From K189A clade bacterium (GTDB taxonomy: Bacteria > Pseudomonadota > Gammaproteobacteria > Pseudomonadales > Azotimanducaceae): DNA of 51,339 nt. The translations under genes were made by a program, and so were the position numbers. This document shows positions 16,780 to 25,252 of the stretch, one piece after another. The stretch covers positions 1 to 51,339 of the forward strand of contig CACFGV010000013.1 of assembly GCA_902565895.1 (NCBI GenBank). The letters run 5' to 3'. How positions within the stretch are numbered: the first letter of the stretch is position 1; every line of letters starts with the position of its first letter. The notes below the pieces were generated by a model, which was given only the letters and a program-made list of their open reading frames with translations, did no database searches and was not told the origin of the DNA.

Positions 16780-18159
16780 TTGAGCAACAACACCCATTTC
16801 AGTAACGGCTACCGATATTACGCACTCACCGTCCTAGTGATTGGCTATGTGGTTAATTTCGTTGATCGACAAATTCTCGCGGTACTCTTAGAGCCAATTC
16901 GCAAAGATCTGTTTTTCAACGATTTTCAGTTGGGTCTGTTGGGCGGACTGGCCTTTGCGGTTTTTTATGCCACCCTGGGTATTCCCATCGCGATGCTCGC
17001 GGATCGCAAAAGCCGAGTGAAGATACTCGCCGCAGCGATGGCAGTCTGGAGCATCATGACGGCGCTATGCGGTATGGCCAGCAATTTCTTCTGGCTACTA
17101 TTGGCCAGAATCGGTGTTGGGGTCGGCGAGGCAGGCGCGAGTCCACCCAGCCATTCATTAATTTCTGATTACTTCCCCGTTTCGACTCGCGCCACGGCGC
17201 TGTCCATTTATTCTCTTGGCATTCCTATTGGGTCGTGGATCGGCACCACAGTTGGCGGTTGGGGTGCGGACAATTTAGGTTGGCGCATGACGTTTTTCCT
17301 GGTGGGCATTCCAGGGCTATTAGTGGCTGCCCTGGTTTTACTGACGTTACGGGAACCTCCGCGTGGCATGTCCGACCTTGAAGAGCAACCCAAGGCCGAT
17401 CCGACACCTGAGCCTGAGCCGGTTGAGGAGACACAAATTGAGGCAGCGGATGCCCACAGCGATGCTCCGAATTGGCAAGTGGTGTTTGCTTATTTATGGG
17501 CCAAACGGTCATTTCGACACTTATCCATCGCAGCAGGCTTACACGCCTTTGTCAGCTATGGCGCAACCAATTGGAATCCTTCCTTTCTCAATCGTATCCA
17601 CGATATGTCCTATACCGAAACGGGCTACTGGTTGGGCTTGGTCTACTTTATCGGTGCTATTGGCACTTTCTTGGGTGGCTTTCTCGGCGATCAAATCTCT
17701 GACCGAACCGGCGAAAAACGGTGGTATTTTTGGATTCCCGCAGCGTCCTTGATCGCCATGGTGCCACTGCAACTATGGGCGTATCTCGACAGCGATGCCA
17801 TGACCGCCATTGCGGTATTGTTCCCGATTTCAATTCTCTCCGGGATGTATTTGGGGCCATCTTTTGCAATGACCCAAGGCCTGGTGACGCTGCGCATGCG
17901 CGCCGTGGCTGCGGCAATTTTGTTGTTTGTATTGAACCTAATCGGCATGGGCTTAGGGCCAACGTTGGTCGGTGTGCTCAGCGATGTGTTAATGCCAGCA
18001 ACCGGTGAAGACTCTATCCGCTATGCATTGTGTGCTTCGGTTGCGCTCAACGCTTGGTCTGCTGTGCATTTTCTGATTGGTGCGAGCACCTTAAAGCAAG
18101 ACCTGGCGGATTCAGAAGAATTGAATAGGAGACTGACCGCACAACGCGGAGCAGCCTAA
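16780..18159 (+). CDS. Spinster-type MFS transporter
   Basis: A 459-residue major facilitator with about 12 helices. NFVDRQILAVLLEPIRKDL in helix 1 and ADRKSRVKIL after helix 2 are typical of the Spns/spinster-like bacterial group often found beside degradation genes. A Glu/Pro-rich hydrophilic linker (about residues 200-228) separates the two six-helix halves. The start is TTG, only 9 bp after the hydrolase stop, with AGAAGAA as a weak ribosome site. It is followed 17 bp later by the LLM oxidoreductase, forming an operon of hydrolase, transporter, LLM enzyme and peroxiredoxin. Confidence 0.87.
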   Translation: MSNNTHFSNGYRYYALTVLVIGYVVNFVDRQILAVLLEPIRKDLFFNDFQLGLLGGLAFAVFYATLGIPIAMLADRKSRVKILAAAMAVWSIMTALCGMASNFFWLLLARIGVGVGEAGASPPSHSLISDYFPVSTRATALSIYSLGIPIGSWIGTTVGGWGADNLGWRMTFFLVGIPGLLVAALVLLTLREPPRGMSDLEEQPKADPTPEPEPVEETQIEAADAHSDAPNWQVVFAYLWAKRSFRHLSIAAGLHAFVSYGATNWNPSFLNRIHDMSYTETGYWLGLVYFIGAIGTFLGGFLGDQISDRTGEKRWYFWIPAASLIAMVPLQLWAYLDSDAMTAIAVLFPISILSGMYLGPSFAMTQGLVTLRMRAVAAAILLFVLNLIGMGLGPTLVGVLSDVLMPATGEDSIRYALCASVALNAWSAVHFLIGASTLKQDLADSEELNRRLTAQRGAA

Positions 18160-18176
18160 AACTTAGGGGAAAAGAT

Positions 18177-19214
18177 ATGAAACTAGGACTTTTGGCAGGC
18201 AATTTCGGTCCGCGAATGCGGGTTAACTTGGATGTCGTCAAACACGCAGAGAACTTGGGCTTTGACTCGGTTTGGACGGCGGAAGCCTGGGGTAGCGATG
18301 CGGTTACACCAGCAACTTGGATGTTAGCCCATACCACCAAGATCAAAGTGGGTACGGCAATCATGCAAATGCCGGCGCGTTCGCCAGCCATGACCGCTAT
18401 GACTGCTATGAGCTTGGCGGCGATGTCAGACGGCCGTTTCATTGTTGGGTTGGGGGCCTCTGGTCCCCAGGTCGTCGAAGGTTGGCACGGTGTGCCTTAC
18501 GGCAAGCCGGTGACCCGGCTGAAAGAGTATGTGCAGATCATGAAACAAATCTTCCGCCGCGAAGCACCTCTGAGTTTTGAGGGCGAGTTGTATCAATTAC
18601 CCTATACCGGCACTGGTGCCACCGGCCTTGGCAAACCCCTTAAGAGTATTTTGCACTGTGAAGAGGAGATTCCAATTTTCTCTGCCAGCATTACACCCAA
18701 AGGTGTTGCTGCCGCAGCGGAGGTGTGTGATGGCTTCTTTCCAATTTGGATGGATCCAGAAAAGCACGAGGTTTTTGATCAACCCATACGTGAGGGCTTT
18801 GCCGCAGCCGGGGACAAGAACAAAACTCAATTCGAGGTCTCGCCCTTTGTGACCGTTTCTATGGGCGATGACGTAGAACAGTGCATGATGCCCATTCGGG
18901 CCAACATGGCCCTTTACATAGGCGGTATGGGGGCAAGGGATAAGAATTTCTACAACAACTATGCCAAAGCGTTAGGTTTTGCGGATGCTGCGGTGGAAAT
19001 TCAAGATCTATTTCTAGCTGGACGCAAAGATGAAGCAGCCGCCGCTGTGCCTGCGGAGCTTATTGACGCCTGTCATCTGGTGGGCCCCGCAGAGCGCATC
19101 AAAGAACGACTACAACGTTGGAAGACCGCTGGCAAAAACGGCCAGGTTGCGTCGATGCTACTGGGTTGCCAGCAACCCGAAGCGCTAGAACTTATCGCCA
19201 GCGAGGTACTGTAA
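18177..19214 (+). CDS. LLM-class oxidoreductase, F420-dependent Rv3520c-like (copy 1)
   Basis: A 345-residue luciferase-like (LLM) TIM-barrel oxidoreductase. WTAEAWGSDA near residue 40 and GLGASGPQVVEGWHG near 95-110 are, from memory, characteristic of the mycobacterial Rv3520c family, annotated as coenzyme-F420-dependent. It would oxidise or reduce a substrate with F420, or with FMN if the assignment does not carry over to this lineage. AGGGGAAAAGAT precedes the ATG. Its stop codon shares one base with the peroxiredoxin start (TAATG). A paralogue lies at 41247-42302; no F420 biosynthesis gene is visible here. Confidence 0.85.
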   Translation: MKLGLLAGNFGPRMRVNLDVVKHAENLGFDSVWTAEAWGSDAVTPATWMLAHTTKIKVGTAIMQMPARSPAMTAMTAMSLAAMSDGRFIVGLGASGPQVVEGWHGVPYGKPVTRLKEYVQIMKQIFRREAPLSFEGELYQLPYTGTGATGLGKPLKSILHCEEEIPIFSASITPKGVAAAAEVCDGFFPIWMDPEKHEVFDQPIREGFAAAGDKNKTQFEVSPFVTVSMGDDVEQCMMPIRANMALYIGGMGARDKNFYNNYAKALGFADAAVEIQDLFLAGRKDEAAAAVPAELIDACHLVGPAERIKERLQRWKTAGKNGQVASMLLGCQQPEALELIASEVL

Positions 19215-19759
19215 TGAACCACAAACTAAGTAACTTACTCAGACTTGGGCTGATCCTACTGACCACAGCAGGTTTTTCCGGCCTCGTCTCCGCAGAGCTA
19301 AAGGTAGGAGACGCCGCGCCTAAATTCGCACTGCCAGGCACCGATGGCCAAACACACGAACTGACAGCAGCCGACGGATCCTGGGTGGTTGTGGCATGGT
19401 TTCCCAAGGCTTACACCAGCGGTTGCACGATCGAATGTAAATCTTTGGCGGAAAACGGCCATCTGCTGCGTGAATACAATGTGCGCTATTACATGGCCAG
19501 CGTTGACCCTCTTGCCGACAATATCGGTTTTGCAGCACAGCAACAGGCGGATTTCCCTTTGCTTAGCGACGTCAGTAAAGAAGTCGCCCAAGCCTTTGGT
19601 GTACTTAGCAGCGCAGGTTATGCAAAACGCCATACCTTTTACATGAATGGGAACGGCGAAATCATGGCAATAGATCGCCAAGTGCAACCCAGCACGTCGG
19701 CTGAAGACATGGCAGCAACCTTAGCGCGTTTAGGGACCCCGAAGAGGGCTGCGCCATAG
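19214..19759 (+). CDS. Exported BCP-type peroxiredoxin
   Basis: A 181-residue thioredoxin-fold peroxidase with a signal peptide (residues 1-27), so it is probably periplasmic and not the usual cytoplasmic BCP. The active site is TSGCTIEC with peroxidatic Cys71 and a possible resolving Cys75, the spacing typical of BCP/PrxQ. It would reduce peroxides formed by neighbouring oxidoreductases. The ATG overlaps the LLM stop (TAATG), so translation is probably coupled. Confidence 0.88.
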   Translation: MNHKLSNLLRLGLILLTTAGFSGLVSAELKVGDAAPKFALPGTDGQTHELTAADGSWVVVAWFPKAYTSGCTIECKSLAENGHLLREYNVRYYMASVDPLADNIGFAAQQQADFPLLSDVSKEVAQAFGVLSSAGYAKRHTFYMNGNGEIMAIDRQVQPSTSAEDMAATLARLGTPKRAAP

Positions 19760-19786
19760 GGTGATTGGTAACCGCGGTAAGTAAGT

Positions 19787-21319
19787 ATGTATCCAGGACA
19801 TTGGGCGGACGTCAAACCCACCACCCTCGCCGTAATTGATGCGGTCTCAGGCGCGGGGATAACTTGGCAGGAATTGGATCAACGCTCGAATCAGGTTGCA
19901 CAACTGTTGTACGCGTGCGGCTTGCGCCCAGGTGATCACATCAGCTTATTGATGGAAAACGATCTGCGGTATTTTGAAATCGCCTGGGGTGCCTATAGAT
20001 CTGGCTTGTACATTACTTGCATTAATCGTTATCTGACTGCCGCCGAGGCTGCCTACATAGTAAACGACTCAAACAGCCAGGCGCTGTTTGCATCTAGCGC
20101 TCTGGATATAGCAGCAGCGTTGCCTGAGTTGCTGGCAAACTGCCCGCACCGATTTATAAAGGGTGATGCGACGTCAGACTTTGAGGATTATGACGCCGCA
20201 CTCGAAGCGCATCCCACAACACCCTTGGCCGAGCAACCCGCCGGCGACTCCATGCTCTATAGTTCTGGCACTACAGGCCAACCTAAGGGCATTAAACGAC
20301 CTTTGAGCGGTCAGCACGTCAGCGCGGGCATACCCGGCGTTGAGCCCGATAATCCCTATGGCATAAACGCACAGAGCATCTATCTGTCTCCGGCACCCCT
20401 TTATCATGCTGCACCCTTCGGCTATTGCATGCGCACCCTGGCACTGGGTGGCCAGGTCGTGATGATGCAACGGTTTGATCCGGAGTTATCCCTGAAGTTC
20501 ATTGAGCACTATCAAATTACCCACTCCCAGTGGGTGCCCACCATGTTTGTGCGCATGCTGAAACTGGACTCGGCAGTACACGAGCGCTACAACTTGAGCA
20601 GCCACCAATGCGCCATTCATGCAGCAGCACCCTGTCCGGTAGAAATCAAACAGCAGATGATGAGTTGGTGGGGCCCAATACTTTGGGAGTACTACGCCGG
20701 TACCGAACGCAATGGCACCACCATCATCAGCCCGGAAGAATGGCTAGAGCGGCCAGGTTCCGTTGGCCAGGCCCACAGCGGCATTCTGCACATTTGCGAC
20801 GAAAACGGTGTAGAGCAAGCTCAAGGTGACGAGGGCCTCATTTATTTCGAACAGCCCACCATGGCTTTTGAGTACCACAATGCGCCAGAGAAAACCTCAG
20901 GCGCCACCCACCCGATTCACCCCAATTGGAGCTCCTTAGGCGATGTTGGCTACGTCGATCCTGAGGGTTATCTGTACCTAACGGATCGCAAGGCTTATAT
21001 GATCATTTCCGGTGGCGTCAACATCTACCCTCGGGAAATCGAAGATGCGCTGATTCTGCATCCAAGCGTAGAGGACGTCGCGGTATTCGGCGTACCCAAC
21101 CCAGACTTCGGCGAAGAAGTGAAGGCGGTCGTACAGCCCGTGGCTACCGTCCGCCAGGATGATCAACTGGTCGACGAGCTTATGGCCTTTGCCAGAGCCA
21201 ATCTTGCAGCCTATAAAGTGCCGCGCTCCATAGATTTCCTTGATGAACTGCCAAGGCTGCCCACCGGCAAACTTTATAAACGCTTGCTTAAAGACCAGTA
21301 CTGGCCCGCGAAATCCTAA
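19787..21319 (+). CDS. Acyl-CoA synthetase (AMP-forming) 1
   Basis: A 510-residue adenylate-forming ligase that activates a carboxylic acid to its CoA thioester. The P-loop YSSGTTGQPKG is at 158-168, the A5 segment is YYAGTERNG, the hinge region contains LTDRKAYMIISGG, and the catalytic Lys is K495 in LPTGKLYK. The acyl specificity cannot be read, though medium-chain or aromatic/terpenoid acids fit the setting. It lies 27 bp after the peroxiredoxin and converges on the GST gene with a shared CTAA at 21316-21319 containing both stop codons. Confidence 0.92.
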   Translation: MYPGHWADVKPTTLAVIDAVSGAGITWQELDQRSNQVAQLLYACGLRPGDHISLLMENDLRYFEIAWGAYRSGLYITCINRYLTAAEAAYIVNDSNSQALFASSALDIAAALPELLANCPHRFIKGDATSDFEDYDAALEAHPTTPLAEQPAGDSMLYSSGTTGQPKGIKRPLSGQHVSAGIPGVEPDNPYGINAQSIYLSPAPLYHAAPFGYCMRTLALGGQVVMMQRFDPELSLKFIEHYQITHSQWVPTMFVRMLKLDSAVHERYNLSSHQCAIHAAAPCPVEIKQQMMSWWGPILWEYYAGTERNGTTIISPEEWLERPGSVGQAHSGILHICDENGVEQAQGDEGLIYFEQPTMAFEYHNAPEKTSGATHPIHPNWSSLGDVGYVDPEGYLYLTDRKAYMIISGGVNIYPREIEDALILHPSVEDVAVFGVPNPDFGEEVKAVVQPVATVRQDDQLVDELMAFARANLAAYKVPRSIDFLDELPRLPTGKLYKRLLKDQYWPAKS

Positions 21320-21948
21320 AAACGCAAGACTTGTTGTGCTGCGGAACGCTCGCGGTAGCGCCCATCCCACTGCTGCACACTCTCGTAACCGTCGATTACG
21401 TCCACTTTAGCGAAACGCGCGAACTGCAATGCTGATTGCAATGTAATGTCCGCTATCGAAACGCGCTCTCCACCGAGCCAGTCACGCCCGTCAGCCAAAA
21501 GGGTTTGCAGGTACTCTAAAGCTTGGGTCATGGCGCTGCGTAGCTCAGCCGCAAGCTCAGGATCAGCCGGTAAACCAAGCGGTGAATTGGTCGCGTGTAC
21601 GTAACGCCCAACGTGATTCGCAAAACGCAGCTCTACCGTGCGCTCCAAATCATAGGCGAGCGCCTGTTCTGCTGGGTCGCCCTGCACTAAGGCTGTATCT
21701 GCTTGCACAGTTTCTAGGTATCGAATGATCGACAGTGATTCAAGCAAGAACCGACCGTCATTAAGTTCTAGGACCGGCAGCGTACCGAAGGGGTTGCGCG
21801 CCAAATGTTCGGGTTCACGATGCCGTCCCTTTAGGGTGTTCACAACCACTTGCTCTATCGATAGCGCACTACCCAGAGCTTCGCGTTCTGCAATATACAA
21901 CATCACCTTAGTCGGATTTGGTGCCGCAGGCACCATATAAAGTTTCAT
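21316..21948 (-). CDS. Glutathione S-transferase family protein
   Basis: A 210-residue GST with an N-terminal thioredoxin-like domain (residues 1-80; PNPTKVMLYIAE, conserved cis-Pro in FGTLPVLEL and the glutathione-contacting ES in LLESLSIIRYLE) and a C-terminal helical domain (90-205; WLGGERVSIADITL). It probably conjugates glutathione to electrophiles such as epoxides or supports an isomerisation. AGGAGG lies 10 bases upstream of the ATG. Its TAG overlaps the stop of the convergent acyl-CoA synthetase. Confidence 0.92.
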   Translation of the reverse strand: MKLYMVPAAPNPTKVMLYIAEREALGSALSIEQVVVNTLKGRHREPEHLARNPFGTLPVLELNDGRFLLESLSIIRYLETVQADTALVQGDPAEQALAYDLERTVELRFANHVGRYVHATNSPLGLPADPELAAELRSAMTQALEYLQTLLADGRDWLGGERVSIADITLQSALQFARFAKVDVIDGYESVQQWDGRYRERSAAQQVLRF

Positions 21949-22116
21949 TCGCCTAGTCCTCCTGCTGCAAAGCTACAGCATACCCGGCTGGGCCGAGGTC
22001 TGAATAGTTAAACCCGACATTGCGAGGATGAATTGACTTTCCCTCACAGCGCCCTAGCATCTTGCCCTCCCATCCGATGAGCGCCACTTAACCGATCAAC
22101 CCGCAATGAGAGCAAC

Positions 22117-23748
22117 ATGACAGAGAATACGAACCAGCACTTTGACTACATCATCATCGGCGCCGGAACCGCCGGTTGTGTGCTGGCTAACCGTTTATCT
22201 AAGGATCCGCAAAAACAAGTATTGCTCCTGGAAGCGGGTAAAAAGGACAACTACTTTTGGATCGATATCCCCGTCGGGTATTTGTACACCATTGGCAATC
22301 CACGCACGGACTGGTGTTTCGAGACCGAGGCAGAGCCCGGTTTGAACGGACGTCGAATCGGTTATGCCCGCGGCAAGGTTTTGGGTGGTTGCTCCTCAAT
22401 CAATGCGATGATTTATATGCGCGGTCAACAGTCCGACTACGATCACTGGGCAAGTTTGGGCAACCGTGGCTGGGGCTGGCAAGACGTATTGCCCGTGTTT
22501 CGGCGCTCCGAGGACTATCAGCATGGCGCCGACGACTTTCACGGCAGCGGTGGCGAACTGCGCGTTGAAGAACGACGCGTTAACTGGGAAATTTTGGACG
22601 TATGGCGCGACGCGGCGGCACAGTGTGGAATTCCAAAAATCGATGAGTTCAATCGCGGCGATAACTTCGGAAACGCTTATTTCCAAATGAATCAGCGCCA
22701 AGGTAAGCGTTGGAGCGCGGTGCGAGCCTTTTTAGACCCTATTAAAGAGCGCACGAATCTGACCATACTGACCGAGGCCAGTGTGCGAGAACTGATTTTT
22801 GATAAAGACAGCCCGGAAATCACAGCTACCGGCGTAAAGGTGATTCATGATGGCCACGAGCATGTGTTCCAGGCCAACGCTGAGGTCATCCTTGCCGCTG
22901 GCGCCATCGCCTCACCACAGTTATTGCAGTTATCCGGTATTGGATCTTCCGAAGCGCTGCAAAACCACGGCGTTACGCCGCGGCTGGAACTACCTGGGGT
23001 CGGCGAAAACTTGCAGGATCATTTACAGATTCGCACGATCTACGAAGTAAATAATACCGTGACCTTAAATCAAAGAGCGCGGACGCCGTGGGGTATGGCG
23101 ATGATGGGCTTAGAGTATTTTTTACGCAAGACTGGGCCAATGACTATGCCTCCCTCGCAGCTCGGTGCTTTCGCGAAAAGCGACGCCTCCCAGCCCTCAG
23201 CGAATATCGAGTGGCACGTGCAGCCGCTGTCGTTAGATAAATTTGGGTCGCCGCTACATCGCTATAACGCCATTACCCCTTCGGTATGCAACCTTAGGCC
23301 CAGTAGCCGCGGCTTCGTTGCACTGCGAGACGCTAACCCTGACAGTGCGCCACTCATACAACCGAACTATCTGTCTACTGCGTCAGACCGAGCTGTGGCT
23401 GTTGCTGGGCTTAAAATGACCCGAGAGATTATGGCAGCACCAGCGCTACAGCCATTTACGCCCCACGAACTTAAGCCCGGCGCACATATAAACAGCGATG
23501 ATGAACTGGCCCTGGCGGCCGGGGACTTGGGCACGACCATTTTCCATCCGGTAGGCACCTGCAAGATGGGTAATGACTCAATGGCCGTCGTGGACGATGA
23601 ATTACGGGTCAAAGGCGTACAGAATCTGCGCGTCATTGATGCATCGATCATGCCCACGATTACTTCGGGTAATACCAATGCTCCAACCGTGATGATCGCG
23701 GAAAAAGGTGCTGAGTTTCTGAAACGCCAGCACCAGCATCGGTCCTAG
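22117..23748 (+). CDS. GMC-family FAD oxidoreductase (choline/alcohol dehydrogenase-like)
   Basis: A 543-residue glucose-methanol-choline oxidoreductase that would oxidise an alcohol to an aldehyde or ketone. The FAD-binding Rossmann motif IIIGAGTAGCVLANRLS is near residues 12-28, the first GMC signature GKVLGGCSSINAMIYMRG follows near 88-105, and the C-terminal active site has HPVGTCKMG and SGNTNAPT. Length is normal. GAGAGCAAC precedes the ATG. The closest general types are choline dehydrogenase-like and AlkJ-type aliphatic alcohol dehydrogenases; the substrate is unknown. Its TAG overlaps the convergent gene's stop in a shared CTAG. Confidence 0.92.
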   Translation: MTENTNQHFDYIIIGAGTAGCVLANRLSKDPQKQVLLLEAGKKDNYFWIDIPVGYLYTIGNPRTDWCFETEAEPGLNGRRIGYARGKVLGGCSSINAMIYMRGQQSDYDHWASLGNRGWGWQDVLPVFRRSEDYQHGADDFHGSGGELRVEERRVNWEILDVWRDAAAQCGIPKIDEFNRGDNFGNAYFQMNQRQGKRWSAVRAFLDPIKERTNLTILTEASVRELIFDKDSPEITATGVKVIHDGHEHVFQANAEVILAAGAIASPQLLQLSGIGSSEALQNHGVTPRLELPGVGENLQDHLQIRTIYEVNNTVTLNQRARTPWGMAMMGLEYFLRKTGPMTMPPSQLGAFAKSDASQPSANIEWHVQPLSLDKFGSPLHRYNAITPSVCNLRPSSRGFVALRDANPDSAPLIQPNYLSTASDRAVAVAGLKMTREIMAAPALQPFTPHELKPGAHINSDDELALAAGDLGTTIFHPVGTCKMGNDSMAVVDDELRVKGVQNLRVIDASIMPTITSGNTNAPTVMIAEKGAEFLKRQHQHRS

Positions 23749-24305
23749 CCGTCGTTGCGCCTGTGCTCTGGGGGTTCAATCTTGCGTAAGGCCCTCACTC
23801 TACGCACGGCTAATCCAAGTACCGCCAACGTCACCACGCCAAGGGTTAAATACAACATTGAGAATTTGCTTGAGCTCGCGACAGCCTTTACCCAGGCCAT
23901 TGCAGCCAGACTCGCATCATCCAACTGCAATAACGACATAGACAGCAAGGCGGTCTGGCTCAGGTTCTCCACAAGGTCAGCGGTGATCAGAATCACCAGA
24001 GGCAGAAGCAACGCAGGGCTATATCGGCCAAACCCACGGATGATCAAGCCTGCAAACAATACGACGTAAGCCAGCGGGTATAAGAAGTCAAAACCCGCTG
24101 TCACCGCGATATGCCACGCCATTTGCTCGAAGGACATCGCCGACAACATCGACAGGACAGCAGCGCTATCAGCTACTTCATCAAGCAACAGCCCGCCGAC
24201 TAAAGGGCGAGTCAACTGAAACCCTAAGGACAATAGCAACACGGCACCCAGAGCCAGCCAAAAAGTCCGAGGACGTTTAACAAATTCAGCGAAACGAAGA
24301 AGCAT
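23745..24305 (-). CDS. Integral membrane protein of unknown function
   Basis: A 186-residue protein with four clear hydrophobic segments (about residues 14-32, 67-92, 98-118 and 147-168) and a basic C-terminal tail. I do not recognise a family. ATG at 24305 is preferred because TTGGAGGCGACA lies just before it; an upstream in-frame start adds ten residues. It converges on the GMC gene with overlapping stops (23745-23748). Confidence 0.75.
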   Translation of the reverse strand: MLLRFAEFVKRPRTFWLALGAVLLLSLGFQLTRPLVGGLLLDEVADSAAVLSMLSAMSFEQMAWHIAVTAGFDFLYPLAYVVLFAGLIIRGFGRYSPALLLPLVILITADLVENLSQTALLSMSLLQLDDASLAAMAWVKAVASSSKFSMLYLTLGVVTLAVLGLAVRRVRALRKIEPPEHRRNDG

Positions 24306-24433
24306 TGTCGCCTCCAAGTAAGACCGGACAGGCAAAATGGCTTAATCTCGCGCGTCAGCAACGCGTTGCCGACAAAGCGTACTAGGCAGGCGCTGGACGG
24401 TAGTAAAAAGTAAACAGCTTTAGACTAGGGCCT

Positions 24434-25243
24434 ATGAGATGCACGATTTTCAGAGGCAGATTTTGGATTACCCCAGCTTTGGGCTTGGTGACGCCTACTC
24501 TGATGAGCCTGTTGGCATGTGTTAGTACAGTTGTTGCTGAGCCGCGCAGCAATGCTGACCTGACAAGGGACCGCCACAGCAAGCCGTTCGAGGTTATAGA
24601 CTTCATTGGCGCACAACCTGGGTGGATTGCGCTAGATTTATTCGGCGGCGGCGGTTACTACAGCGAAGTTTTAGCGCACCACGTGGGACCAACTGGTCTG
24701 GTCTACCTTCACAACGACCAAGCCACCAAAGTTACACCAGGCCAACTGCAAAAACGCTTAGGCAACATCTCGCGACGAACTGGGCGGAGCGAGACCTTGC
24801 CCAACATCATGCTGTTAGACGGCGCCATTAACGACCTCTCAATACCCAGTCACAGTGTCGACCTGGTGCTGTTGGTGCAGATCTACCACGACGCCTACTA
24901 CCAAGCACACGGCTGGCAATTGCAATCAAAGGCTCTGTTTAAGTTCATTTACCGAGTATTGAAACCTACCGGCGTCTTGGCGGTAATTGACCACACTGCG
25001 GTCCCAGGTTCAGGCGCTGAACATGCCCAGGCACTGCATCGCATTGACCGCGAGTTTGCAATCAACGACATCAGTCAGCACGGATTTGTCTTAAACGACC
25101 AAAGTGATTTGCTCGAAAACTCAGACGACGACCTGCAACGCTCGGTATTTCATCCGTCTATTCGCGGCCGCACTTCACGATTTCTTCTTACATTTCGCAA
25201 AACGGCGCCAATAAAAAAGGGGCCTAAAGGCCCCTTGTTATGA
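24434..25243 (+). CDS. Exported class I SAM methyltransferase-like protein
   Basis: A 269-residue protein. Residues 1-29 form a signal sequence ending in SLLAC (Cys29), a good lipobox, so it may be a lipoprotein. The rest has a class I methyltransferase fold: DLFGGGGYYSE (68-78) as the glycine-rich AdoMet loop, SVDLVLLVQIYHDAYY as motif IV and VLKPTGVLAVIDH as motif V. Envelope-targeted proteins of this kind exist in many proteobacteria (COG4798-like), but the lack of AdoMet in the periplasm leaves their function open. The last nine codons (from about 25214) lie inside a terminator-like hairpin used by the opposing gene. Confidence 0.78.
   Translation: MRCTIFRGRFWITPALGLVTPTLMSLLACVSTVVAEPRSNADLTRDRHSKPFEVIDFIGAQPGWIALDLFGGGGYYSEVLAHHVGPTGLVYLHNDQATKVTPGQLQKRLGNISRRTGRSETLPNIMLLDGAINDLSIPSHSVDLVLLVQIYHDAYYQAHGWQLQSKALFKFIYRVLKPTGVLAVIDHTAVPGSGAEHAQALHRIDREFAINDISQHGFVLNDQSDLLENSDDDLQRSVFHPSIRGRTSRFLLTFRKTAPIKKGPKGPLL
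25213..25236 (-). terminator. Rho-independent terminator for the serine hydrolase gene
   Basis: AAGGGGCC (25217-25224), loop TAAA, GGCCCCTT (25229-25236). Read on the minus strand the hairpin is followed by TTTTTT, a classic intrinsic terminator 17 bp after the serine hydrolase stop. It lies entirely inside the 3' coding end of the plus-strand methyltransferase-like gene. On the plus strand the hairpin is followed only by TTGTTA, so termination in that direction would be weaker. Confidence 0.85.
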
Positions 25244-25252
25244 TTAACGGGT

